Assembly: GCF_001885215.1 (NCBI RefSeq)
Contig: NZ_CP018091.1
Coordinates: 1,488,001 to 1,552,000 of the forward strand
DNA from: Synechococcus sp. SynAce01
GTDB taxonomy: Bacteria; Cyanobacteriota; Cyanobacteriia; PCC-6307; Cyanobiaceae
DNA length: 64,000 bases
Direction: 5' to 3'
Positions 48,198-57,239 of the stretch are shown here, in pieces. How positions within the stretch are numbered: the stretch's first letter is position 1; every line of letters begins with the position of its first letter. The notes under the pieces are model-generated. The model worked only from the letters and a program-made list of their open reading frames with translations, was not told where the DNA came from and did not search any database. The position numbers and the translations under genes are program-made.

Positions 48198-49127
48198 TTA
48201 GAGCAAATGGTTGGAGTACACCAGTCGGCGGTTCATGGCCTGCAGGGGCGGGAGCTGGGCGGCGAGCCCGATCCAGGGATGACTGCCGCTGAGCCACTTG
48301 CCGTCGTAACGGATCGCGCTCGATTTGGAGGGATCGAAGCGCATGCGGTTACCCGAGAGGATGTGACTCCCTTCGATCGTTTGAGCCGGGCTGAGCATCG
48401 TCGGCTCATAGTCGAGCTCGAGCCAGCTGCAGAGCTTGCGCAGCGCCGCCTCCGGAGCCAGGGCCAGCTCCTCGTAGCCGAGCTGGAACACGGGCTGGCC
48501 GGAGCGACGCAGCACCTCGGCCACCTGCGCGTTGGTGCGGGCCCAGCGGGCCAGCGATCGCCAGGCGGCCCCAGGGGCAGAGCGCGAGCCACCGGCGCGT
48601 GAGTGCACCCAGGAGCGAACGTCGCGTACCAGATGGATCATCCGCACCTCCACCCCTGGCAACGGCAGCAGGGGGACCTCCAGATCGGACTGATAGGAGT
48701 CAACCGCCCAGCTGATCGGCTGGGCCGTGGGGCTCAAGGCCTGCACCTGAGCCAGCAGCCGCTGCAGTTTGTCGCCGATCGGGCGCTCGTCATGGCCCGG
48801 CAGCCACTCCAGCAGCGGCCCCCAGAGCGGACACTGCGCCGCCGTTGCCCCGCAGGTGCAGCGGCGCGTGTGGCGGAGCTCCAGGCGCAGCTGGGCTGGT
48901 CCCCGTTGCTCGTCGCCAGGGCGGATCGGCTCAAGGATCCGCACGGCCTCGCCCAGCCCGAGCATGCGCGAGTGGCTGCCGAGGATGAGATCGAGAATGG
49001 TGGTGCCGCTGTGGCCCAGGCCCCGGATCAGCAGCAGATTCGGGGCCTGGGCCACAGCGGGAAGGCGGGTCGACAGGGGGCTGACCTTACGGCGCCCGCC
49101 GGAAGGCGGAGGGGGGGCCGTCAGCAC
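48198..49127 (-). CDS. PAPS-dependent sulfotransferase
   Basis: A 309-residue sulfotransferase. The 5'-phosphosulfate loop is RGLGHSGTTILDLILGSH (35-52), and the 3'-phosphate-binding region follows HLVRDVRSWVHSR. A CTCGATAAQCPLW segment adds cysteines seen in some carbohydrate sulfotransferases. No signal peptide, so it acts in the cytoplasm on nucleotide- or lipid-linked sugars. Start GTG at 49127 overlaps the upstream glycosyltransferase by 41 bases; no later ATG, GTG or TTG precedes the phosphosulfate loop. Probably sulfates the polysaccharide made by this cluster. Confidence 0.85.
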   Translation of the reverse strand: MLTAPPPPSGGRRKVSPLSTRLPAVAQAPNLLLIRGLGHSGTTILDLILGSHSRMLGLGEAVRILEPIRPGDEQRGPAQLRLELRHTRRCTCGATAAQCPLWGPLLEWLPGHDERPIGDKLQRLLAQVQALSPTAQPISWAVDSYQSDLEVPLLPLPGVEVRMIHLVRDVRSWVHSRAGGSRSAPGAAWRSLARWARTNAQVAEVLRRSGQPVFQLGYEELALAPEAALRKLCSWLELDYEPTMLSPAQTIEGSHILSGNRMRFDPSKSSAIRYDGKWLSGSHPWIGLAAQLPPLQAMNRRLVYSNHLL

Positions 49128-50277
49128 GGACGCGCTCGATCAGGTCCATGAGCTGCTCGATGTGATGGCTCACCGTGAACTGGGCTGAGCAGCGGGCGCG
49201 GCCGGCGAGCCCCAGCTGCTCCGCCAGCGCCGGGTCGTCGGCCAGGCGGCCGATCGCAGCGGCCATGCCGTCGCGATCGCCTTCCTCCACCAGAAGGCCC
49301 GTTTCCCCCTCCAGCACCACCTCCGGAATCCCGGCATGGCGCGTGGCCACCACGGGCAGGCCGCTGAGCTGGGCTTCCATCACCGCCACCGGTGAGCCCT
49401 CCTGGTCGCCGTCTGGTCCGGTCAGCGAGTGCTGCAGGAAGGCACGGCTGCGGCGCATCCAGTCGGCGATCTGCTCCGGTGTCTGCAGGCCGGGGAACTG
49501 CACCTGCGCCTCCACCCCCAGGGCCAGCGCCAGCTGCCGGGCCTGCTCCAGCAGCGGCCCCGCTCCCACCATCACCAGCCGCAGCCCGGCGGGACGCCCT
49601 TGGCTGGCTTGGGCGAAGGCCTCCAGGGTGATCAGCGGACCTTTCTTGGCCACGAAGCGTCCTACCGCCAGGAACAGGGGCGCTGCCGCCGCCGGATCGG
49701 CCCCGCTGAAGCGATCGGGATCGGCGCCCGATGGACTGATCAGCACGGGCAGTGGCGTGGCCCGCTCGCTCGCCAGGCCGCGCAGGGTGCTCGCCATTGG
49801 CTGTGATTTCACCACCACGGCGCTGCAGAGCTGCAACAGACGCCGGTAGCGCGGCTTCAGCCGCTGCAGGTAGCGGCTTGAGGAGGCATCGGCCCCGCGG
49901 AAGTGGACGATCAGCGGCAGCCCGGTGGCGGGCACCAGCTCCATGACCCGCACGGCGTGGAAGCCGAATTCGGCCAGCACCACATCGGGACGCTCGCGGC
50001 GGCAGATGGCGATCGCCACCTGCGCGGGAATCCAGCTGGCCAGCCGCTGGCAGCCAAGCCGATCCAGCACCTTGCTGGCCAGGATCGCCAGGCCATAAGC
50101 CAGCCGCAGCGGCGGCCCACACCAGGGCCGCTCATCACCGCAGTAGACGGTGGTGGCGCAGGGCAGGGCGCGCAGGTTGGCCCGGATGAACGTTTCCGAG
50201 GGGGCGCGGCGGCTCGGGGCGAACACCAACAGCTTGAGCAGGACCGGTGATGCCTTGCTGCCAGTACGAGAGCTCAT
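49087..50277 (-). CDS. Glycosyltransferase family 4
   Basis: A 396-residue GT-B enzyme. The C-domain shows ISPSGADPDRF, AVGRFVAKKGP, the nucleotide-sugar region VGAGPLLEQA and EGSPVAVMEAQLSGLP with the Glu-x7-Glu motif of retaining GT4 transferases. The N-domain starts VFAPSRRAPSETFIRANL, similar to colanic-acid-type transferases. No membrane helix. Start ATG at 50277 overlaps the stop of the next gene upstream by 4 bases, and its 3' end overlaps the sulfotransferase by 41 bases, so the operon is tightly packed. Confidence 0.88.
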   Translation of the reverse strand: MSSRTGSKASPVLLKLLVFAPSRRAPSETFIRANLRALPCATTVYCGDERPWCGPPLRLAYGLAILASKVLDRLGCQRLASWIPAQVAIAICRRERPDVVLAEFGFHAVRVMELVPATGLPLIVHFRGADASSSRYLQRLKPRYRRLLQLCSAVVVKSQPMASTLRGLASERATPLPVLISPSGADPDRFSGADPAAAAPLFLAVGRFVAKKGPLITLEAFAQASQGRPAGLRLVMVGAGPLLEQARQLALALGVEAQVQFPGLQTPEQIADWMRRSRAFLQHSLTGPDGDQEGSPVAVMEAQLSGLPVVATRHAGIPEVVLEGETGLLVEEGDRDGMAAAIGRLADDPALAEQLGLAGRARCSAQFTVSHHIEQLMDLIERVRADGPPSAFRRAP

Positions 50278-51425
50278 CTCGTGCTCCCGCCCCCAGCTCC
50301 GCCTAAAAACGGCTGGAGCAGCTCCAGGAACTGGTCCTGGATCCGCTCGGGCGCAAAGCGCTCCCTCACCTCCCGGGCCTCTTCGCCCAGGGCACCACGA
50401 CGCTGTGGATCACCCATCAGCCGGGAGAGGGCAGCGGCGAGCTGGGTCGCCTCGGCGTCAGCCGGCAGCAGCAAGCCGTTGCGCCCGTTCTCGAGAATCT
50501 CCGCCGGGCCGGTCGGGCAGTCGAGCGCCAGGCAGGGACAGCCGCAGGCCATCGCTTCGAGCAGCACGTTGGGGAAGCCCTCGTAGCGGGAGCTCAGCAC
50601 GAACAGGTCGGCTCGGGCGTACCAGTCGGCCACGTTGCCGGCTTTGCCGGGGAACACCAGCCGCTGCTGCAGCTCGGCCCCACCCGCAAGCAGTCCGCGC
50701 AGGGCGGCCACCTGGTCGACACCGTGATACGCGCCGGCGTCGAGCCCCAGGATCACCAAGCGCCAGCTGGGGTGGTCGGCCGCGATCCGCGCAAAGGCGC
50801 CCACCAGCCGGTCGAAGCCCTTTTGATGGGATTTGGTTCCCACCGCCAGCAACACCGGCCAGGCGGGATCGAGCCAGTCGGCGGGGTCGAGGCGGGGCTC
50901 GAAGCCCGCCAGCGGCCAGGCCACCGCATTGGGCAGGCAGGCCGTCTGGCGGGCCAGCCCCTGCCGCCTCAGCCAGGTGGCGATCGCCTCGGTCTGAACC
51001 AGGTGCAGGGCCGCTTTGGGGTAGACGAGCCGCCGCAACAGCCGCCAGGGCGCTGCGGGGGGTTTGGCGGGCGGATAGTTCCGCTCCGACACCACCACGG
51101 GCAGGCCCAGGCCGCAGCTGGCCAACAGCAGCTTGATCGCCGGCAGGGTGGTCATGCCGATGGCCAGCTCGATCCTCAGCTGCCGTAATTGCTGCCGCAG
51201 GGCCAGCAGGCGCCAGGGAAAGCCGAGCGGACCAAGGCCGCGGGCGGCGTCGCGCTCGACGACCCGCCGCAGATCGGCGCCGACCGGATAGAAATCCCAG
51301 GCGGGCCCCTTGCGGGTGAGCACGGTCACCTCATGGCCCGCCTGGCTCAGCCAGCCGGCGAACTGAAGCGTGACCCGTTCGGCGCCACCGGCCTTGAGCG
51401 AATCGATGTAGAGCAGGATCCGCAT
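50274..51425 (-). CDS. Glycosyltransferase family 4
   Basis: A 383-residue GT-B enzyme. It begins MRILLYIDSLKAGGAERVTL, whose GGAER is the classical GT4 acceptor-domain motif, and continues with AVGTKSHQKGFDRLV and SSRYEGFPNVLLEAMACGCP (the EX7E block), then GRNGLLLPADAEAT. Such enzymes commonly transfer galactose, glucose or mannose in exopolysaccharide synthesis; donor is not predictable. It overlaps the genes on both sides (ATGA-type overlap downstream, 1 base upstream), consistent with coupled translation. Confidence 0.9.
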   Translation of the reverse strand: MRILLYIDSLKAGGAERVTLQFAGWLSQAGHEVTVLTRKGPAWDFYPVGADLRRVVERDAARGLGPLGFPWRLLALRQQLRQLRIELAIGMTTLPAIKLLLASCGLGLPVVVSERNYPPAKPPAAPWRLLRRLVYPKAALHLVQTEAIATWLRRQGLARQTACLPNAVAWPLAGFEPRLDPADWLDPAWPVLLAVGTKSHQKGFDRLVGAFARIAADHPSWRLVILGLDAGAYHGVDQVAALRGLLAGGAELQQRLVFPGKAGNVADWYARADLFVLSSRYEGFPNVLLEAMACGCPCLALDCPTGPAEILENGRNGLLLPADAEATQLAAALSRLMGDPQRRGALGEEAREVRERFAPERIQDQFLELLQPFLGGAGGGSTR

Positions 51426-52372
51426 CAGGCGCTCAGGAACTCCGTCAGCCGCTGCTTCAGCTCCGGTGTGGCCACGTTGAGGAGGCGTTCCGGTTCGATC
51501 GGTTCCGGCCGTGGCATCGGCCCCGAACTGGCCGGCTCCCCAAGGCCCGTGGCATACGACTCCAACAGTCCGGCCACGAAGCGCCGGTGGTTTTCCTGGG
51601 CGCCGCTGCCACCGTGGCGTGGGCTGAGGGTTTCAAGCCGAACGGCCTCAAGGGCGGCGAGCGCCCGCCGCTGGCCCGCGCCGTCGCCTCGGCGCCAGGC
51701 GTCGAGATAGCCGCTGCCCAGGCTGCGCGCGAAGTTGGAGGTGAGGCGATAGGCCACGTCGGCGGGCAGCTGCCCGTAGTCGATCCGCCCGGCCAGGGCC
51801 AGCGCCCGCTCGCCGAGGCCCGCCACCGCGTCTTGGTTGCCGATCAGCAGATACAGGTGGAGCAGGGTTGCGTAGGAGGAGATCAGCAGCTTGGAGCGGT
51901 TGCGGCGGTTGTTGCGGCCGCAGGCCAGGGTGGCGGGGTCGTTCTCCAGCGCCGTGGCCATGGCCTCGATCGGGGGGATCAGCAGCTCCGCCTGGGCGTG
52001 ATCCCCATCCTTGAGGCTGCGGTAAGACAGCCCGATCAGGGCGTAGGAGCGGTGCGACTCCTGGAACACCGGATCGCCGGCCACCCCCCAGAGCAGCCGG
52101 CGCTGGCTGGCGGGGTCCTTGGGCCGGAAGCCGCGGCGGAACAGCAACCGATGCACCAGGTCGTGCCGGCCGTGGCCTTCGGCCAGGTTGTGGAGGTCGG
52201 CGAGGGCCATGGCGTCGTCATTGCGGCCGACGGCCCGGTGCACCCGGGCACCTAGCAGCAGGCTGCGCAGCGGTGCGGGCAGCCTTGGCCCGATCGGAGC
52301 GGGCAGCAACCAGCTCGCCAGCGCCCCGCTGCGCCGCTCCAGCATCAATCGCAGGGCGGCTCGCCGACTCAC
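51425..52372 (-). CDS. Unknown alpha-helical protein in glycan operon
   Basis: A 315-residue protein with no recognised family. It appears almost wholly helical and soluble, rich in Leu, Ala and Arg, with segments that resemble helical-repeat (TPR-like) packing, such as SHRSYALIGLSYRSLKDGDH and LLISSYATLLHLYLLIGNQD. The C-terminus is a helix ending LKQRLTEFLSA. No signal or catalytic motif is visible. It overlaps both neighbours by 1 and 4 bases, so it is part of the operon and may be a scaffold or specificity factor for the glycan enzymes. Confidence 0.65.
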   Translation of the reverse strand: MSRRAALRLMLERRSGALASWLLPAPIGPRLPAPLRSLLLGARVHRAVGRNDDAMALADLHNLAEGHGRHDLVHRLLFRRGFRPKDPASQRRLLWGVAGDPVFQESHRSYALIGLSYRSLKDGDHAQAELLIPPIEAMATALENDPATLACGRNNRRNRSKLLISSYATLLHLYLLIGNQDAVAGLGERALALAGRIDYGQLPADVAYRLTSNFARSLGSGYLDAWRRGDGAGQRRALAALEAVRLETLSPRHGGSGAQENHRRFVAGLLESYATGLGEPASSGPMPRPEPIEPERLLNVATPELKQRLTEFLSA

Positions 52373-53361
52373 CGCATCCTCCGCGTCGTTTGCAGGGAGC
52401 CACGCAGGCCGGCCAGGGCATTCACCGGCAGTTCAATGAGCCGCCGGATCGTGTGCCAGTAGCCGCGATGCCACCAGGTGATCGCTGGGCCCTGGTGCGC
52501 ACCGGCCGGTAACAGTTTTTCGGGCAGCCGCTCCACGCAGATCTCCGGAATGGCCAGGAAGCGGCTCCAGAACACCACCCGCCGCAGGCGGTTCAGCTCC
52601 TTGGCCACCGCCGCGGGCGGCTGCGGCAGGGAGCCGGCCTCAGCCAGCCAGTCGCCGGCGCTGGTCTGGCTATAGCGGCTGGGGGTGGCGCCGGCGTGCC
52701 AGGGGCAGTGGGCCGCCACCACCCGGTTGGCCAGTGATGTGGCCGACTTCAGGGCCTGGCTGCGGCGCAGCTCGAGGCCGGGCGTCTCGCGCTGTGACTC
52801 CCTGCCATCGCGGTGAGCGGCCCGGTAGTGGATCGAGTGCTGGATGATTCCGATGGCGGCCTCCGGCAGTTCCTCAAGCGGCAGGGGCAGCAGGCAGCCC
52901 AAGCGTGCCTTCAGGTCCTTGTCATCGAAGCCGTAGCCCCAGAGCAGTTCGTTGAAGCCGCCCACCCGCTCGATCAGAGTCCGGTCCATGATCCACTGCC
53001 CCAGCCTGCCGTGGGGCCCGCTGCCGAAGCGGCAGAGCGTCGCCCCTGTGGCCAGCGCCTCAGGGTGATCGAGCTGCTCGGGCCAGCAGTCGGCATCGAG
53101 CTTGAACAGGCAGGAGCCGCGGGCGCGCGCCAGGGCGAAGTTGTAGGCGCGGCAGAGGTTCCAGTGGCCTTCGCCGTTCACCCGCAGCAGGCGGATGCGC
53201 GGATCAGCGGGCAGATCACTGCGCCGCAGGGGGATCGCGCTGCTCCAGTCGACGATCAGATGCTCCTGGTGGTGAGGCCAGGCCGCGACCCGCTCCGCCG
53301 ACTCCAGCAGGTGGGCCTGGCGGTTCATGCAGGCCGTCACGATGCTGGTCGATCTCGGCAT
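52369..53361 (-). CDS. GT-A glycosyltransferase (family 2/galactosyltransferase-like)
   Basis: A 330-residue GT-A-fold protein. It starts STSIVTACMNRQAHLLESAE, has the metal/nucleotide-sugar DxD-type block LFKLDADCWPE near residue 90, and a glyco_transf_7C-like segment VGGFNELLWGYGFDDKDL around 132-150 where the acidic residues act in catalysis in the family. No membrane helix except a possible amphipathic C-terminus. Start ATG at 53361 follows the upstream glycosyltransferase by 9 bases. Sugar specificity unknown. Confidence 0.82.
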   Translation of the reverse strand: MPRSTSIVTACMNRQAHLLESAERVAAWPHHQEHLIVDWSSAIPLRRSDLPADPRIRLLRVNGEGHWNLCRAYNFALARARGSCLFKLDADCWPEQLDHPEALATGATLCRFGSGPHGRLGQWIMDRTLIERVGGFNELLWGYGFDDKDLKARLGCLLPLPLEELPEAAIGIIQHSIHYRAAHRDGRESQRETPGLELRRSQALKSATSLANRVVAAHCPWHAGATPSRYSQTSAGDWLAEAGSLPQPPAAVAKELNRLRRVVFWSRFLAIPEICVERLPEKLLPAGAHQGPAITWWHRGYWHTIRRLIELPVNALAGLRGSLQTTRRMR

Positions 53362-53370
53362 GGGCCCGCT

Positions 53371-54579
53371 TCACTCCAGTCGGCTCAGATCCTGCAGCAT
53401 CGCTTCGGTGCGGCCCCGGTAGGTGTGGGCCGCGGCTCCGGCAAGCCGCTCGGCTAGGGCCGGCCCTTCACCCCGCAGGGCTGCGGCGATGGCTGTGGCG
53501 AAGGCTTCTGCGGTGGGTGGGCGCAGCAGGGCCAGGCTGGCGAACGGCTGCAGGGCGTCGATGGCCGTGGCCACCACGGGCAGGCCCGCCGCCAGATACT
53601 CGAAGAATTTCATCGGAAACATCGCCTGGGTGTAGGGGGTCAGGCGCAGGGGCAACAGGCCCAGATCAAGGCCCTTCAGGTAGGCGGGCAAGGCGTTGTA
53701 CGGCCTGGTGCCCAGCAGGTGCACGTTGCCCAGGGCCGCCAGTGCCGCCACATCCGTGGAGGGATCCCCTTCGCCCACCGGACCGATCAGCACAAACGAC
53801 CAGTGGGGATGGCGCCGCGCCAGGGTCTCCAGCAGCGTCAGATCCAGCTTGTAGGCGCTGATGGCACCGACGAAGCCGATCCGTGGCGCTGGCAGGGCGG
53901 CCAGTTCGGCCGGCACGGCCAGGGCTGGATCCATGGCCCGGGCGAAGTGGGCGCCATCGGCCACATTCGGGTAGTGGAGGGTGGCTGGATTGAGGGCCCG
54001 CAGGTCGGCCAGCAGCTGGGGCGAGGTGACGAACACCGCATCGGCCTCGGCGCAGAGCCGCGCTTCAGCCCGGTCGATGGCGGCCGCCGGCATGTCCGGT
54101 TGGGCCTGGATCGCGTCGACGCAGTGATAGACGAGCCGTGAGTAAGGGCGGGCATCGAGCACCTCCAGGGTGCGGGGGTTGTAGGTCCAGAGCCAGTCGC
54201 GCCGCAGCCCCAGCCGGCGGCGGCAACGGGCCAGGCCCAGCCGCAGCACCTGGCGATTCAGCCAGGCGGCTACGCCGCCGCTGGCCCCCGGCAGCACCAG
54301 CGGCGACCAGACCCAGAGCCGCTCGCGCACCTGCCGCGGTGGACGCAGGCCGTGGCGCAGCCGCTGCAGCACCCGTCTCCAGTCGGAGCCACCGGCGCGC
54401 AGCGCGCGCAGGCCCAGCGACTCCACATACAGCACCCGGTGGCCCAGCTCGGCGAGGCTGCAGGCCACATGCTGCTTGTTGGTCCAGAGCGGATGGTCCC
54501 AATCGGCCGTGGCCAGGAGCGTGACATCGGCCGGCTCGGCCGGGCGCCCGCTCTCGGGCACGATCCTGACGGTCTCCAT
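53371..54579 (-). CDS. GT-B glycosyltransferase (GT4-like)
   Basis: A 402-residue GT-B protein, the first gene of a five-glycan-gene minus-strand operon that ends with the sulfotransferase. It has an N-domain start DVTLLATADWDHPLWTNKQH, a middle GFVGAISAYKLDLTLLETLA (donor-domain strand), the VLIGPVGEGDPS segment and YTQAMFPMKFFEYLAAGLP, a variant of the EX7E region with Lys-Phe-Phe-Glu. No membrane helix. Its start is only 21 bases from the divergent gene at 54601, so each promoter must overlap the other gene. Confidence 0.85.
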   Translation of the reverse strand: METVRIVPESGRPAEPADVTLLATADWDHPLWTNKQHVACSLAELGHRVLYVESLGLRALRAGGSDWRRVLQRLRHGLRPPRQVRERLWVWSPLVLPGASGGVAAWLNRQVLRLGLARCRRRLGLRRDWLWTYNPRTLEVLDARPYSRLVYHCVDAIQAQPDMPAAAIDRAEARLCAEADAVFVTSPQLLADLRALNPATLHYPNVADGAHFARAMDPALAVPAELAALPAPRIGFVGAISAYKLDLTLLETLARRHPHWSFVLIGPVGEGDPSTDVAALAALGNVHLLGTRPYNALPAYLKGLDLGLLPLRLTPYTQAMFPMKFFEYLAAGLPVVATAIDALQPFASLALLRPPTAEAFATAIAAALRGEGPALAERLAGAAAHTYRGRTEAMLQDLSRLE

Positions 54580-54600
54580 CTCGACCCTTACCCTCTATCC

Positions 54601-55311
54601 ATGAGCAGACCCGTCCCCATCTTCATCGGTTACGACCCGCGGGAACGGGTCGCCACCAACGTGCTGATTGACAGCCTGTATCAACACAGCAGCCTGCCCT
54701 TAGCGATCACCCCGATCGTGGCCGAACAGCTGGGCGAACACCACACCCGTGCCCGCGATCCAAAGCAGAGCACGGCCTTCTCCTTCACCCGCTTCCTGGT
54801 GCCCCATCTGATGGGTTACGAGGGCTGGGCCATCTTCATGGACTGCGACATGCTCTGCCGCACGGACATCGCCGCCCTCTGGGCGTTGCGCGACGATCGT
54901 TTCGCCGTTCAGTGCGTGCAGCACGACCACGTTCCGACGGAAACCGCGAAGTTTCTGGGGGAAGTGCAGAGCGCCTATCCAAAAAAGAACTGGAGCTCGC
55001 TGATGTTGCTCAACTGCGCCCGCTGCACCGCCCTCACACCCGCCTACGTCGAAACCGCCAGCGGCCTGGAACTGCATCGCTTCCACTGGCTGGCAGGCGA
55101 CCATGAGATCGGTGCGCTTCCCACCGCCTGGAACCATCTGGTGGCCGTGCAGGCCGGGCCGGAAGCTGGAGAAGGATCTGAGCAGACCGGTCCCAATCTG
55201 TTGCATTGGACCCTCGGCGGCCCCTGGTTCCGCCAGGACCGCGCCATGGGCGGTCCACTGGCGGCCGAATGGTTCGGAGCCCGCGACGACGCCATGGCCC
55301 TGTGGGACTGA
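54601..55311 (+). CDS. GT-A glycosyltransferase-like protein (GT8-like)
   Basis: A 236-residue protein starting VPIFIGYDPRERVATNVLID and carrying WAIFMDCDMLCRTDI, where Asp81-Cys-Asp83 is the DxD metal site of GT-A enzymes. The C-terminal half has a LLNCARC segment and LHWTLGGPWF, typical of this GT8-like group. The family is common in cyanobacteria and poorly characterised. ATG at 54601 is chosen because an open frame reaching back to 54352 runs through the divergent glycosyltransferase. It heads a plus-strand run with the HIT, CCA and kdsB genes. Confidence 0.78.
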   Translation: MSRPVPIFIGYDPRERVATNVLIDSLYQHSSLPLAITPIVAEQLGEHHTRARDPKQSTAFSFTRFLVPHLMGYEGWAIFMDCDMLCRTDIAALWALRDDRFAVQCVQHDHVPTETAKFLGEVQSAYPKKNWSSLMLLNCARCTALTPAYVETASGLELHRFHWLAGDHEIGALPTAWNHLVAVQAGPEAGEGSEQTGPNLLHWTLGGPWFRQDRAMGGPLAAEWFGARDDAMALWD

Positions 55312-55316
55312 GCGGA

Positions 55317-55793
55317 GTGCTCGGCAGCGACGCAGCGGTGGCTGGTCTCAACTGCGGGGTCTGCGAGATCCAGGCGGAGCTTGAGCCCGCTGCCGATTCG
55401 TTGCTTTACTGCGGCGGCCCCTGGTTGCTGCGGCACCATCCCCATCCCAGTCCGCTGGTGGGCTGGCTGCTGCTGGATACCCGCCGGCACGTGCCAGGCC
55501 CAGACGCTTTTGATGAGGCGGAAGCCGCCGCATTCGGGCCGATGCTGCGGCGCTGCAGCGCGCTGGTGAAGGAGCTGGCTGGCTGTGATCGGGTTTATGC
55601 CATCGCTTTCGGGGAGGGGGCGCGTCATTTTCACCTGCACCTGATCCCCCGCCATGGCGCTGATTCAGGCACCGAGAGCTGGCGGGTGGCTGATCTCTAC
55701 CGGGCCGTGGTTGCTGGAGAACAGCTCCCGGCTGATCCGGTCGCCGTAGCCTCGTTCTTGTGCCAGGCCCGGGCCCGTTGTGCCTGCTGGTGA
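55317..55793 (+). CDS. HIT-family protein (nucleotide hydrolase/transferase fold)
   Basis: A 158-residue protein with the histidine triad HFHLHLIPR (His104, His106, His108) and an N-terminal CGVC pair (Cys13/16) as in zinc-binding HIT/GalT-type members. Family members hydrolyse dinucleoside polyphosphates or AMP conjugates. Start GTG at 55317 lies 5 bases after the previous stop; another in-frame GTG at 55338 is possible. The CCA-transferase gene follows after 23 bases. Substrate not predictable. Confidence 0.78.
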   Translation: MLGSDAAVAGLNCGVCEIQAELEPAADSLLYCGGPWLLRHHPHPSPLVGWLLLDTRRHVPGPDAFDEAEAAAFGPMLRRCSALVKELAGCDRVYAIAFGEGARHFHLHLIPRHGADSGTESWRVADLYRAVVAGEQLPADPVAVASFLCQARARCACW

Positions 55794-55816
55794 AGGCGGC
55801 CGCACCCGGCTCCGGG

Positions 55817-57190
55817 ATGATGCACTCACTGCCCACTGGTCCGCTCGACGCCGTGGAGATTCCCGGCATTCCCGCTTCCCTCTGGCCGCTGCTGCAGCGA
55901 GCGGCCGCTGGAGATCGCCTGGCGCTGGTGGGAGGCGCCGTGCGGGATCTGCTGCTGCATACCGTGCACCGCGACCCCTGGCGGGGCGTCACCGATCTGG
56001 ACCTGGTGGTGGATGGCTGCGAGGGGGCGACTCCCGATGCTGAAGGTTGTGACCCGCAGGCCGCCCAGCGGCTGGGGCAGGCCTTGGGCAGGCAGCTCGG
56101 GCCGGCCTCGCTGAAGCTTCAGGAACACGGGGCCTACGGCACGGTCGAAATGGAGCTGCAGCTGGCGGAGGGCCCACTGCTGATCGATCTGGCCACCGCC
56201 CGCCTGGAGCGCTATCCCGTGGCGGCGGAGAACCCGCTGGTGCAGGCCGGCCGGCTCGAAGACGATCTGGCCCGCCGCGACTTCAGCATCAACGCCATGG
56301 CCCTGGTGCTGACCCCCCAATCCGCTGAAGAGTTCAGGAGCGATTCCAGCGGCGATTGCGGCGGGGCAGATCTTCTGGCTGGCCCGTCGCTGGTCCTGCT
56401 CGATCCCCATGGCGGGCAGGCCGACCTGGCCCACCGGCAGCTGCGCTTCCTGCACGCCGGCAGCGTGCGCGACGACCCGACCCGCCTGATCCGGGCGGCC
56501 CGCTATGCCGCGCGTCTCGGCTTCCGCCTCGCGGCGGAGAGCCGGAGCCAGGCGCAAGTCACCCTGGTGGCCTGGCCCTGGTCGTGGTGCCAGGGCCAGG
56601 ATCCCGCCCTGGCACCGGCGGCGCTCGGCACCCGCCTGCGCCGGGAGCTGGAGTTGCTGCTGGAGCGGGAGCCGTGGCAGGCCGCCCTGGCGGCGTTGCA
56701 GGATTGGGGCGCCCTGGCCCTGCTCGATGGCGGGCTCCAGGCCGACCGCCACTGGCGGCGGCGCTTGCGCTGGGCAGCTCGCTTCGGCCTTCCCCCGCTC
56801 GTGGCTCTGTTGGCCGGGGCCAACGATCCGCTGGCGTTGGCCGAGCGGCTGCAGCTTCCCCAGCGCCAACAGCACCTGCTGGCCCAGTGGTTGTTGCTGG
56901 TGGAGCGCCTGGAGCAGGCCAGCTGGCCGGGTTCCACCGGCGCCTGGTCGCCATCGCGCTGGTCGGCGCTGCTCGAGGGTGGGGGGGGCACCCCAGCGGC
57001 GGTGGCCCTGGCCCTGGCCGCCGGCAGCGGCCCCCGCCGACCCCTGCTGCGCTGGTGGCTGCGCTGGCGCCATCTGCGCGGGGACCTGACGGCGGCGGAT
57101 CTGCTCGCCGCAGGGATCGCGCCTGGCCCGGAGCTGGGGGAGCGGCTGCGCCACGCGCGGGCGGAGCGGCTCGATCGCGAACGGCTTTAG
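55817..57190 (+). CDS. CCA tRNA nucleotidyltransferase / poly(A) polymerase family
   Basis: Class II nucleotidyltransferase that adds or repairs the tRNA 3' CCA end. The 457-residue protein has GGAVRDLLL (39-47), the catalytic carboxylates Asp60 and Asp62 in TDLDLVVDG, RRDFSINAMAL and the RDDPTRLIRAARYAARLGF block. The C-terminal part is Leu/Arg/Trp-rich and diverged, with no HD domain. Two adjacent ATGs begin at 55817; the first is used. An open frame to 55760 overlaps the HIT gene. Full-length CCA synthesis versus poly(A) activity cannot be separated from sequence. Confidence 0.88.
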   Translation: MMHSLPTGPLDAVEIPGIPASLWPLLQRAAAGDRLALVGGAVRDLLLHTVHRDPWRGVTDLDLVVDGCEGATPDAEGCDPQAAQRLGQALGRQLGPASLKLQEHGAYGTVEMELQLAEGPLLIDLATARLERYPVAAENPLVQAGRLEDDLARRDFSINAMALVLTPQSAEEFRSDSSGDCGGADLLAGPSLVLLDPHGGQADLAHRQLRFLHAGSVRDDPTRLIRAARYAARLGFRLAAESRSQAQVTLVAWPWSWCQGQDPALAPAALGTRLRRELELLLEREPWQAALAALQDWGALALLDGGLQADRHWRRRLRWAARFGLPPLVALLAGANDPLALAERLQLPQRQQHLLAQWLLLVERLEQASWPGSTGAWSPSRWSALLEGGGGTPAAVALALAAGSGPRRPLLRWWLRWRHLRGDLTAADLLAAGIAPGPELGERLRHARAERLDRERL

Positions 57191-57208
57191 GGCTCACGGC
57201 CGCGGCGA

Positions 57209-57214
57209 TAAGCT
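57209..57214 (+). promoter_or_regulatory. Candidate -10 element (TAAGCT) upstream of kdsB
   Basis: TAAGCT, of the TAnnnT form, 26-31 bases before the kdsB GTG in a 49-base intergenic gap. No -35 visible; read-through from the CCA gene is equally possible. Confidence 0.28.
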
Positions 57215-57239
57215 CCGCAGCAGCAACCGGGGCCCAGCG

